Origin: Nissolia schottii | Lineage: Eukaryota > Streptophyta > Magnoliopsida > Fabales > Fabaceae | Reading direction: 5' to 3' | Assembly (NCBI GenBank): GCA_003254905.1 | Contig: QANU01064559.1 | Location: 888,313-952,312, forward strand | Length of the DNA stretch: 64,000 bases | Shown here: positions 47,601 to 58,264 of the stretch, piece by piece | Position numbering within the stretch: position 1 is the first letter of the stretch | How the letters are laid out: each line of letters begins with the position of its first letter | The notes under the pieces: generated by a model | What the model was told of the DNA's origin: nothing | Database searches by the model: none | What the model saw: only the letters and a program-made list of their open reading frames with translations | Program-made: the position numbers and the translations under genes

Positions 47601-47872
47601 GCGCGATCGGATTGAATGTGGAGAGGTATGAGGGGGGACCCAACGATCTTCAACAAAGCGATGAATTCATGGTTGGAGGTAGCCGAGAAATGCAGGGGCC
47701 TATCAGCGGAGATCTGAGCTCTCATGAGCGCTCTCAGGTTATGCCACCTGCTCGAGACATTGGTGCCAATGTTGGTCCACATGTCCTCCGGAATCGGAAC
47801 CTCTAGCACCGTCTCCAACCCCTCCGCGTTGTCCATGTTCGGACACAGTTTCCTCATCGTACGCGAAATCAT
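44690..47872 (-). CDS. DUF620 family plant protein
   Basis: Four minus-strand exons join in phase: 47872-47570, 47237-46899, 45988-45693 and 44897-44690 (381 aa from the first ATG, 376 from MRKLCPN). The start MRKLCPNMDNAEGLETVLEV is the family opening, so the internal Met at 47857 may be the true start. Next come IPEDMW, SSRWHNLRALMRAQ, SSAKYIVHQYIAATGG, GGFVLWQKNPDLWHFEL, KGPPRPLRRFFQGLDPR, EDCFLLKLE, EIIRHTMWGYFSQRTGLLV, NVNIAHGGKTVAMLFRYG and ETWRIEEVDFN. The motifs follow DUF620 order throughout and the C-terminal SMDCFLPPSDL is present. The biochemical role of DUF620 is unknown. An acceptor-like TTGCAG at 47908-47913 upstream suggests a 5' UTR intron. Confidence 0.9.
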
Positions 47873-49176
47873 TGTTAATTCTCGGGCTTTCTCAGTTGCC
47901 CCCGCTGCAAGCACATATCAAATATACAAACTTGTCCTAAAACAAGTACTTGTAATTTAATCATAAAAGGTGATGAATTGATCAGTATTGCGAACAAATA
48001 ATGCATGTACATTCCGTTTCGGGTACCAGGTGGTAACTATAAGACAAACAAAAACAAAACAGAAACGTGTTTATTAATTAATTGTTTGTTCAAAGTTGGT
48101 TTTGTGTAATGTGGCATGAATGTGGTGTGTTAATGCAAAAGATGAGGGTTTTTGGATGAATGGAATTTTCATGTTTCTGTGTATTGCGCGTAGGTTTAGG
48201 AGTGAGGTGTTGCACGGCCATAGATTAAACTAAATATCATTGTTTTCTTTTTCCTTTTTTTTTTAATTACTTTTTCCCTTTGCATTAGGGATCACCAATG
48301 CATTCACCAACCTCCTTAACGAAAATCTAGCAAATGTATAAATAGCAGCATCCATGTATGACCTCATAACCTTTTTTTTTACTATTTACCATTTTATATT
48401 AATATTAATGCACCGACGAGTGCGTAGTTAGTTGATAAGTCTATATTGTTCTGACTTATCTAGAATTCTTGGATTTGAGCCCTAACTATATTCAACTATG
48501 ACTCAAGTAAGATTGGTTTTGATAAATATATGCAATAACACATTTTTTTAATTGAGGATTCTCACTAGATTTTTGGTTTCGAATCTTAGTGGCTTATTTT
48601 TTGTTATTAAAATTTAACACATTGTCATTATGTGTGTCGGGTCAAACTCTCACTTAACTCCTTCAAACTTCTTTACTTTGAAAAATTAAAAATTTCAAAA
48701 CAGTTTTTAAGAGTATACATGGGCTTAGTTTGACTGAACCCAAATCTAACCCAATTTTTTAGTGGGCTAATTCTAAAAGTTCAAACCCGATTTCATAATG
48801 ACCTAACAAATGACCAGGTCAACCCAACTTTTAAAATAATTTATTTTTTTAAAAAAGGGAAGGTATAACTTTGTTCAATAATTTTCTTTCATCATAGGTT
48901 TAGGGTTTTGGTCATTTCAAATTAATTCTGTCTCTTTCATTGATGTAAACCACATCAAAACACATCATAAATAAAATAAATTGAAGCGGTTGTTATCTTC
49001 TAAATGGGCTGGTCAACCCCAATTACAAAATTCACCAAACCCACAGCCCATAAGCCCAACAAAGCCATTGACAAAGACAGAAAAAATTAATTAATTAAAT
49101 AAAAGTGTCTTACTCATTTCGTATTTGAAAAAAAGAAAAAGAGAAGAAGAAAAAGAAAAAAGCTCCGTTGCTTACG
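47873..49176. other. Divergent spacer between DUF620 and OEP24 genes
   Basis: Holds both promoters, since the genes are transcribed away from each other. No gene seen. A stretch at 48715-49050 rich in GGGCT and AACCC words resembles degenerate DNA-transposon ends, but I could not define termini. Confidence 0.5.
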
Positions 49177-51578
49177 ATGAAGGCGGCTTTGAAGGGAAAA
49201 TACGACATCGACAGGAACGGCGCCGCCGCCGCCTCCGTTGCCGTCAACGCCGGCGACGTCAAGCTCCGCGCGTCAATCACAGACGCCACCTTCGTCAAGG
49301 GCCCTAGCCTAACCGGTTTGGCTCTCGCCCTCGAAAAACCCGGTTCCTTCATCGTCGATTACAATGTCCCCAAAAAGGTTTACACTCTCCCCACAAAAAA
49401 TTCAAAAAAACTGAAAAACCTAACTGTCTTTGTTGTGTACTTCAATTAACTTGTTTTGAGTTCAAAAAAATAGCTTAAATCGTGTTTTCAAGTTGTATAA
49501 GAAGGATTCAATTGTGAACTGTTTTTAATTGCTTGGTGCGTGCTTAGATGAGTTGATTTCGAGTTCAACATGGCTTATAATCGAAATTTCCTGAGGCACA
49601 TTATAGCTTAAAAGAAGCTGTAGTCAGATATATGCACTGTGTTTGGATTCGCTGAAAAATTGGAATTATATGCGTAATTGATTTTTGCGGTAGCCAATTA
49701 TGGAGAAATTGATTCATGTTTGTTTGGAAAAATGATTTTAAGAGGGGAAAAAAAAGCTATTTCTGAGAAATAAGCTGGTTTCCGAAACATGAATTCAAAA
49801 TAGGTTATTAGATAACTTTTGAAAAAGAAAATGCTATTATTTTTTCTGAAATGACGAATGCGCCTAAATATGCTCTATGTCTCACGTTGACTTATTTTCA
49901 CCACTTGTTTTTTTTGCTATGCTTGGTTGTGCAGGACTTTAGGTTTCAGTTTATGAACACTGTTAGAGTTGCGGAGAAGCCGTTGAATTTGACTTACACG
50001 CATAGCAGGGGTGATAACAGGACCATTTTGGATGGGAATTTGGTGTTTGATGCTGCTAACAAGGTTTCTGCCAATTATGCGCTCGATTCGGGGAATTGCA
50101 AGTTGAAGTACACTTATGTTCACAAAGGGTTGACCACATTTGAGCCCTGCTATGATGTGGTTAAGAATTCGTGGGACTTTGCTGTTTCTAGGAGGGTTTA
50201 TGATAATGACTCGTTTAGGGCAACTTACCAGACGTCGAGCAAGTTGTTGGGTTTGGAGTGGTCCCGGAACTCCAAGCAAACAGGGTGCTTCAAGGTGAAT
50301 ATGAATTTTTCCTTTTTTTCGGTATTTGTTAATTGTTACTAACTGTATGGTAGTGTTAGTAGCATGTTGATATTCATTTTGTGTGATGTTCTGTTTTCAA
50401 TCTTTGACTCATCTAGAAGAGTTTATTAGATATGATGTCTGTCTTTTTGTTGGATGACTTGATGTGTGATGGTAGATTTTGCAACTTGGTATGTTTGTAT
50501 TAATCTGTTATTTTACTGTTTAAGCTTGAATTTTGGGCAACCTTGGAATGAGTTGTAACTAATGCATTTGCTACAATGAAGTTGCTGGTTTGACGTTATA
50601 TGTGCACTTTCCCCATGGTTACTTTCCAAGTTTCCATTAGATATTCTCATAACATCATGGTGATATCCTGAGAAGATTGATGGCTTTGTTGAAGATTGGG
50701 GACATGTGTGAGTTTACTAGATGCATTTGATAATTGTTTCGTCATAGAAGAAGGTTTGGCAATGAGATGGATTTTGAGCTTACTGAAAAATTACTGTCCT
50801 GACAGTAATTGGTCTGTATGAATAGACACTGTTTTGAGTGAAAATGTTTCCCTTCGTCTTGGAAATGGAATTCTATTTGCAAAAATAAAACTAGTAGTTT
50901 TTGTTAAGTTGTCTATGTGGGAGGGGGGCACTAGATGGTACCTGAAGATGGGACAAGATTTGACCATGGTAAGAAGAAAAAAGCATGTGAGTAAATGCAG
51001 TAGACAAATATATATTTACGTAGGCTAGTAAGATACATGCTCTATTTCCAAGTCCAAAAGAATTTGTTAAAGATGGGTGGGAATAAGTACTGATCTCTGT
51101 CTTCCTTCTCTTATAAACTTGTTATGAGTAGCCAAAACTTCACTGGTAATCTTGGTTTTTATACTCCTTCCATGTTCTTAACCTTTTATTAGTCACCTAA
51201 GTATGTGGGCCTTGCACAGTATGATAGTGTTACGGATTGAGTTATAATGAGTTGCTGGCCAATGCCTTGGTCTTCTTCCTTATCTTTTTTGTAAAGATTT
51301 ATCGGAGTTGTGTTTATCTTTGAAATTATAACTGTTTATATCTATTCTAAATTCTAATACAAACCTATAGATTATGCCTTATGTGTTCTTATATTTTGGA
51401 CTCAACTAACCGAGGTTTAAGTTTTGTACTTAGTTTTTTCCTGCATGAAACTTCGTTAGTCTTCTTGAGTAGCATCTAATTTTGCATTGTTTTCCAGGTT
51501 GTAGCGTCCGTTAACTTGGCGGAGGAATTGAAACTTCCGAAACTCAGTGCTGAGACCACTTGGAATTTTGAGATGTAG
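49177..51578 (+). CDS. OEP24: Chloroplast outer envelope pore protein 24 (OEP24)
   Basis: Three exons, 49177-49377, 49935-50294 and 51498-51578, join in phase 0 to 213 aa, the length I recall for the pea protein. OEP24 is a beta-barrel channel of the plastid outer envelope with broad solute passage (triose phosphates, ATP, phosphate). The sequence starts [15 protein letters not shown] and has alternating hydrophobic/polar strands ([55 protein letters not shown]). It ends [25 protein letters not shown], a typical C-terminal barrel strand with an aromatic near the end. There is no cleavable transit peptide, as expected for this protein. The first exon is GC-rich with an Ala run ([13 protein letters not shown]). 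Confidence 0.95.
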
Positions 51579-53809
51579 TTTGCTTTGCTTTCTAATATCT
51601 TCTCGTTTGCTTGGTAGGTTCACTATCAAGTTTTGATGGTTCTTGGTCGACATAGTTGGAGGCATATTTTGCCTTTTGAATATTCGTATACTTGAAAGTG
51701 ATTTGATCATGTTACTCAGTGGCATCAATTGTTCACATACAATTTGATTCTTGGACTAATGCACTGTGTTTTCTCCCCCACATTGCAAAAAGCTGTGATT
51801 GCTGGCTTATAAAATTGCGCATCTCTATTCTTATGTTCTATGCCCATTAATGAGATTGATTGGAAGGATGATATTGTTCTATTTTAAGTTGTATGATTTC
51901 ATTTTAAGTTACATGTTTGGATTAGTTTATTATGCCTGTTCAAACTCCACTAGGAAGAGTTAATTATAATAAGATCAAATGTATGTCATGTTATGCAACA
52001 ATTAACCCATTTGACACATTATATAAGTTATATAGCATGTTGCTTACAGGCAATGAATTAGTCTTAATTCGATCACATTCACGAAGATTCGACAAAGTTT
52101 TGCGTTGGTTTTGACTGGAAAAAAAAAAAAACTCCTCTTTCATTTGAACTTGTAACCGGCTATGTGAAAGATTTGCAACAGTAGTAAGCCCAACAGAAAT
52201 AGAGTTGCAATCTCAAACCAATTGGAAGAACAATATATAGAAATGAAGGCCCTACTATAGTATGACTGGAATTCAATCAAGAAAAGAAGAGTTCACCACC
52301 AAAAGCTGTTTATGCTAAGTTCCATGGGAAGACCCTGAACAAATATAGCACATTGAAACCCTGCATACATGCATAGAACAGTATCAGAAGAATGCTAGAG
52401 TTCAGCATATAGAACCATATGAGAAATTTTATCATATTCTTTTATGGTTGTGTGTTAACCTCTCACTTTTGATTCAATTAAGATTAGCATTTGCTAGTCT
52501 ATTATTTCATTTTGGAACTCTCTTGATTACTCTTAAAACTATTAATAGGACGAGTTGGGGGAACATAAATTTGTAGCGCCAAAATATTGCCTAATTTAAC
52601 ATAGTTTATTTATTTCAGATAAAAATAAAAAGTAGTTAAATAATTTAGACGGTGGGTTCGTGTATCAAAAGATACATTGACCAAGTTACAGTAATAATAT
52701 TTTTATACATGATAAGTTAAGTTAGTGTCGGATATTAAATTTAATTTCTATTTAATTTTATATCTCAGAAGAAAATCTAGCAAAATATTACGTAATGGTT
52801 GTTACATTAAAATAGTATAAAAATACAGAAAAATAAAGTTAACAACTCACTATTAAGTCGTATATTATGCCCTGTTGATTAAATTTGTCAACTCATTAAT
52901 TAGTAAATGAAACTAGTATCCTTATCAATATTAAGGGCATAGAAGGAATTCTTACTTTTTATTGTTATTTTAGATTAAGATCATCTCCTTTTTTTAGAGT
53001 GAAAAGAAGAAAATTTTGTTCAAATTTTCACCATTCATAAGAAGATTTGAACATGATATGATCTTATAACACAAGATAATAATGTAAATGAATGGTAAAG
53101 ATTTGAAAATAATTCTCTTATTTTTATTTTAAAATGAAGAGGATCTCAATCCCTTCTTTTTACTCCTTTTACTGCTGTGATTTCTTCTGCTTTTTATTTT
53201 TACATATTTGTAATTTTTCATTTCTTTTGTGCCAAATAGAAAAACTCCTATATTTGATCTAATATTAACAAAAAGAAATTAAAATATTCATTTTGATAAA
53301 AATAGGTTTGGAAATATTTTTAGGAGCATGAATGAATGTAGGACCTCAATATGTTAATGTCTAAAGGATTAATTGATAGCAGAAACCTTAAATCATATTT
53401 CTTATATTCATACATACATATATATAAATAAATATAAATAACTCATTACAAGTCTTGTCCAAATAATTGTTATCTAATCTGCATATACTCCAAACTAAAC
53501 CGATCTGACAAAAATCAATATCCCTTTGTTACTTAGACACAGTAGAATTAAATTGAAGCCACTTTAGCTTCTTTTCTACATCCAAATTTTTCTTTCTTAA
53601 AGTCCCAATTTCTTCTTTCTATCTTGCCCTAAATTCAACCCCAAGTCAAAAACCCTCCTAAAAAAATTAACACTGTCCGAAAACTCCAAATCTTACATAG
53701 ATTTTCAGATAAATCCTCTCTAATTCCAGATCCAACAACAGCTTCTTCTTCAGATATGCCAAGATTTTGATACCCAACAACTTCAATTTTTCCCTCTTCT
53801 TCTTCAATA
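51579..53809. other. Intergenic region downstream of OEP24
   Basis: 3' UTR, then AT-rich spacer. No gene, RNA or defined repeat seen. The last ~250 bp (CTTCTTCTTC-rich) look like the leader of the next gene. Confidence 0.5.
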
Positions 53810-55780
53810 ATGGCGTTTTCACATAAAGGCAAGTTTTTTACTCTGCTATTGTTTTTCTACTTTTTTCATGTTTGTAGCACTCCAATAGAACCTGGATCAT
53901 CGTGTTCAATGCAATCCAAAGTGGGTCACGACGATGATTCGTGCCCTGAATCCTTCCCTGAAACCCAGAGGGAGAACCGTGTGAATCAGCAGCAGGTTTT
54001 GCTGGATAAGCTTGAGGAACTTGTGATGAAACTTGGTGATGTTGTTGCTAGGTTAGAATCAAAGATATCTGATGGTGACAGATCAGTGATTAAGGAAAAG
54101 GGGGTTTTAGGTAATAGAAAAATTGATCATATTGTTGTTGATGATGATGATGATGATGTTGATAAGAGATCAAGTGAGGTAGTTGAAGGTGTTGAGTTTG
54201 AGAGTAAGATTAGGGATAGGGGAATGTCTGTGACAAAGTACTCTCCTTTTTGGTCAGAGAGGTTCCTATTTGCTTCTGCTGTGAAGCTGGATTCTGATGC
54301 CACCTGCATAAATGTTTTGCCCTTTAGGGACCATGAGGGTCTGAGTAAGTATGTGGCAGTTGGCGATAAGATGGGGAGGGTGTTTGTGTTCTTGAGGAAT
54401 GGGGAGGTTTCGGTTGAGTTTGGTACGATGGTGGAGTCGCCCGTTACGGCGATGGTTTCATATACATCTGCTTTCAAGAATGAGAGTTTCCTGGTGACTG
54501 GTCATGGGAATGGGGAGATCTTGATACACCGAGTTTGGGAAGGGTTGGGTGGGGAAGATTGGAGTTCTCTTTCCATGGAGAATGTCGGTAGGTTTGCATC
54601 GCCCGGAAGCGAGGATGGTGGGTTGGCAGTGACTGTCTTGGAAGTTCATTATGTAGGGAGGATGAAGTACATTCTGTCGGCTGATACTAGTGGGAAGATC
54701 AAGGTTTTTAAGGAAAACGGTGTGTTTTATGGTTCTGTTACGCCGAGCAGCAGGCCACTCGTTTTCTTGAAGCAACGGCTCATGTTTTTGACGGAAACTG
54801 GTGCAGGATCGTTGGATTTGAGGGGCATGAAAATCAAGGAATCTGAATGTGAAGGGCTGAACCATTCGGTTGCTCGGAATTATGTTTTCGATGCCACCGA
54901 GCGTTCCAAGGCGTATGGGTTTACGTCTGACGGGGATCTGATTTATGTCTTGCTGCTTGGAGATGTAATGAACTTCAAATGCAGGGTTAGATACAAGAAG
55001 AAGTTTGATATGGCTGAGCCCGTGGCTTTGCAGGCTATTAAGGGTTATTTGCTAATTGTTAACCCAGAAAGGGTTTTCGTGTATAATGTTTCGTCTCCGC
55101 ATTATGTGAGAGTCGGTGTGCCTCGGTTTGTTTTCTCCTCAAGCCTTGACGAGCTCAGGTCGTCGTTCTTGAATTATCCGTCCACTAGTTTGGATGTAGA
55201 AACAAGAGTGATACCATTGATAGCTAGTGACCGCGAAAAGCTTGTTATTGTTGGCCTTGGAGGCGGGTATGTTGGAATGTACCATTCCAATCTTCCTATC
55301 TTTAAAGGGGAATTCAATACCATGCTATGGACTAGCCCTGTGTTGTTCTTCATACTTTTCCTATTCGGGGCTTGGCATTTCTTTGCGAAGAAGAAGGAAG
55401 CACTTACATCTTGGGGACCAGATGATCCTTTTACCTCCACATCGGCCACAACCGGTGCTCCATTGGCGTCAAGTTCTGGAGAAAGATCTTTTGTAGACTC
55501 TTCTTCGAGAAGTGCTGAAGTTATGGATCTTAGAGGTGGAGCTCTCAGAGGTCCACCAAGAAGGTACGGCTCTCCTTCAAGGTATCCTGGAGGAGGAGGA
55601 GCAGCAAGTTCCTATAGACTTGGTTCTGCAGATCACAATCCTCGGCCAGCTTCGGTTGATCCGGATTATCGAGGGACATCAGAGCTAAAATATAGGGCCT
55701 CCACCATGGATCCGCCGGGTTTCCCAAAAAGAAGAGATGGTCTATTTGTAGGGAATCAAGTTGTAAATGATCGCAGTTGA
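53810..55780 (+). CDS. Uncharacterised membrane protein, At1g75140-like
   Basis: Intronless gene of 656 codons with ATG in good context (AATA-ATG-GC). Residues 1-23 form a signal peptide (KFFTLLLFFYFFHVCS). A short coiled coil follows (about 60-86, LLDKLEELVMKLGDVVARLE), then an Asp run (about 111-117). Next is a long domain with WD-like beta strands (KYVAVGDKMGRVFVF, SFLVTGHGNGEILIHRV, KYILSADTSGKIKVF) that suggests a beta-propeller in the lumen. A single membrane span lies near 508-527 (SPVLFFILFLFGAWHFF), followed by KKK and a Ser/Gly/Arg-rich cytosolic tail with GPPRRYGSPSRYPGGGG. This matches the Arabidopsis 'uncharacterized membrane protein At1g75140' family, which has no established function. 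Propeller and topology are my inference. Confidence 0.88.
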   Translation: MAFSHKGKFFTLLLFFYFFHVCSTPIEPGSSCSMQSKVGHDDDSCPESFPETQRENRVNQQQVLLDKLEELVMKLGDVVARLESKISDGDRSVIKEKGVLGNRKIDHIVVDDDDDDVDKRSSEVVEGVEFESKIRDRGMSVTKYSPFWSERFLFASAVKLDSDATCINVLPFRDHEGLSKYVAVGDKMGRVFVFLRNGEVSVEFGTMVESPVTAMVSYTSAFKNESFLVTGHGNGEILIHRVWEGLGGEDWSSLSMENVGRFASPGSEDGGLAVTVLEVHYVGRMKYILSADTSGKIKVFKENGVFYGSVTPSSRPLVFLKQRLMFLTETGAGSLDLRGMKIKESECEGLNHSVARNYVFDATERSKAYGFTSDGDLIYVLLLGDVMNFKCRVRYKKKFDMAEPVALQAIKGYLLIVNPERVFVYNVSSPHYVRVGVPRFVFSSSLDELRSSFLNYPSTSLDVETRVIPLIASDREKLVIVGLGGGYVGMYHSNLPIFKGEFNTMLWTSPVLFFILFLFGAWHFFAKKKEALTSWGPDDPFTSTSATTGAPLASSSGERSFVDSSSRSAEVMDLRGGALRGPPRRYGSPSRYPGGGGAASSYRLGSADHNPRPASVDPDYRGTSELKYRASTMDPPGFPKRRDGLFVGNQVVNDRS

Positions 55781-58188
55781 GCGACAAAGTTTGATTCCAT
55801 TCCATGAGCCTTTTTTTTTTTTTTCCTTCTCTTTAACTAGTTTGAGATTTCCTTAGTTTTTCAATCTCATGATATGATCATTTGGCATCACTTTGCTGTT
55901 TGGTCCTGCAGTTTTCAGCTTTCAAGTTGTTGCATAAAGAAGGAAAAATAAATCATAATGAGAAATTTCAAGCCTTTTTTCCCCCTCCTTTTCTTTTTCT
56001 TTTCCAATATCTATATTGTTGCCTATGTTATTTAAGTCACAAGGCTTTTTAATTGAGCTTTGCTTTTGTTAAGAATGACATATATGAGGAATATTAATAC
56101 CAGAAAGGACTGGTTTAAGATCTGATTTTGCAAAATCAAGCTGTTCCCGAGTTAATCCAACCTTGGATGTCAAAAGTTGTGTTGGCTAGATTTGTGGTTT
56201 TAACTACTAGCCTGTTTGAATCGCCGTTGAATCAATTTTGTATTTTTAGAAGTGAGAAATTTTCCCCTAGACTTAGAATTAATTTCATATGTATCCTACT
56301 TGAAAATTAAACATGCACTACCAGAAAATGAATATTCTCATGAAAACTTTTTCAAGCTGCGAGAGTCAAGAATATGCCATGCCCCCTTTGTGTGGTCTTG
56401 TGAACTGCTACTGTAAGAAAGAAAGAAAAGTGCCTTTTGCATATATCAGCTCCAAACAAACATGTCAGATCTCATATGGGATTATGTAAACAAAAATTGT
56501 ACAGATGTGCAGAGAAATAAGATGAGATCAGCTCTAGATTAGATGATGGATACTGTATAAATGTGAGATGATGTGTGTGAATAGCTATGTAAGGTGGATG
56601 ATCTAACATAACATTTATGGTTGGTTTGACCATTGAACTCATGAGTCAAATTGGGCTCACATTTGACACAAGAAATTTCAAGTGTTCTAATGATAAAAGA
56701 GTGCAAGAATTATACAGTGAAAGAGAAAAAAATAAAAAATTCTTTGGTCCAATAAAACTACCTAAAGAAAGTGTCTAGAAACATTGACGTATTGCGTGAA
56801 GAAAGTGTTTATAAACATTGACGTATTGCGTGTTTGGATTAACTTATTTTTATTTTAAAATGTTTTACAATCAAAAGTTTCTTAAAATCGCTTTTGAAGA
56901 ATAAGCGATTATTAATTATTTTTTTTTTATTTTAAAAAGGTTGTTATCAACCCTGCACGTAGTTGGCAGATTGTTAATATCAAAGAAAATTATAAAGCAC
57001 TAATCACATAATGTTTTTTTTTTCTAGGAACTGCTTCACATGTATAGATTAGCAATGAAACCTCATGTTGTTGGTGAAATTGACGATTGCTCCCTCTCTA
57101 CTTAAGTAACATGACTAAGTTTTTTTCTTCTTCTTTATATGTTATTTGTACTCATTTATTTTAAGACACCATGCTAATTCACTTCTTATTATTTGTCTCA
57201 AAATAAATTATTACAATTTTTTCCACACATTTTTCTGCATTGTGAACTTTGATTCTGGATTGACACGTCATTCATTGCATCATAACCACATGCCATTGTA
57301 CGAGTTCCCCATATATCTATCTGTACGGTCTTGATTCTTAAAGGTCTTTCATGTGATTTACAGCTTTACTAAGTACTATCTTTTATTAAACTAAACACTA
57401 ATTATTGGTGTTATCAGATTAGTTAAACTGTTAATACATGGGGGTTAATTATAGCTTCCACCTAAAACTTACCAGTTACCATCATCATCACTAATTTCAA
57501 TAACCATATAAGAAGGGAGAAGATTTGTACCAAGTTTCTTATATTAATTTCAATTAACTTTTCAATCAAATAATAACATGTACCTTTCTCTTAAAACCCT
57601 AAAGAGAATGTACCATTACTTCTCAGTTTCAACATTTGAGATCAATGATTCTTGATATGATATTAAAGTTATTATAATTAAGAGATCTAAAGTTCAACTT
57701 TTGACGATTTCATCTAAAAAAATTATTATGTTATAAGTTGAATGAGCTCTTGCGTGAAAGAGTGTTTAAAAAGACATATAAAATAATTCAATTGTCTTTA
57801 CCTAACAACTTAAGCTTTTGAGAGCGACGGTTCACAATAAAAACTAACAACCTAAAAGTAAAAACTAAAAAGTATACCCTTCTGAAAAAAAAAAAAAATC
57901 CATATGAGCCTAGTGTTGCTTCAAAACTTATTGTCAACATTTATCCCTTTAAATGGGCTTACAATATGTGAAAAGATTAATCATTGCTTTCGACAATATA
58001 TATTCTAAAAAATCATAAAAAATATCCACATGTAATTATTCAATTTAAAAATTGGATATGAGAAACTCGAGAAATTGTTTGATTTCTATTTCTATTTTTT
58101 TAACAATATTTCTTACTTTCACTATTTTTTTTCAAAATCATAAAAAAAACACATAGAACATAATCCAAACAGACCCTAATATTTTCCC
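55781..58188. other. Intergenic region upstream of the P450 gene
   Basis: AT-rich. Contains a 34-bp tandem duplication (listed) and otherwise no gene or RNA that I can support. Confidence 0.5.
56765..56832. repeat. Two tandem copies of a 34-bp unit
   Basis: AAGAAAGTGT then (C/T)TA(G/T)AAACATTGACGTATTGCGTG occurs twice, at 56765-56798 and 56799-56832, with two differences. Confidence 0.9.
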
Positions 58189-58195
58189 TATAAAA
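58189..58195 (+). promoter_or_regulatory. TATA box of the P450 gene
   Basis: TATAAAA lies 70 bp before the ATG in a CCCTATAAAAGGC context, giving a predicted 5' UTR of about 45 bp. Confidence 0.7.
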
Positions 58196-58264
58196 GGCTC
58201 CTCCACTTCACTAACTATAAGTCTATACCTCCACCTCACTCTCCTAGGAACTCTACAATTAATC

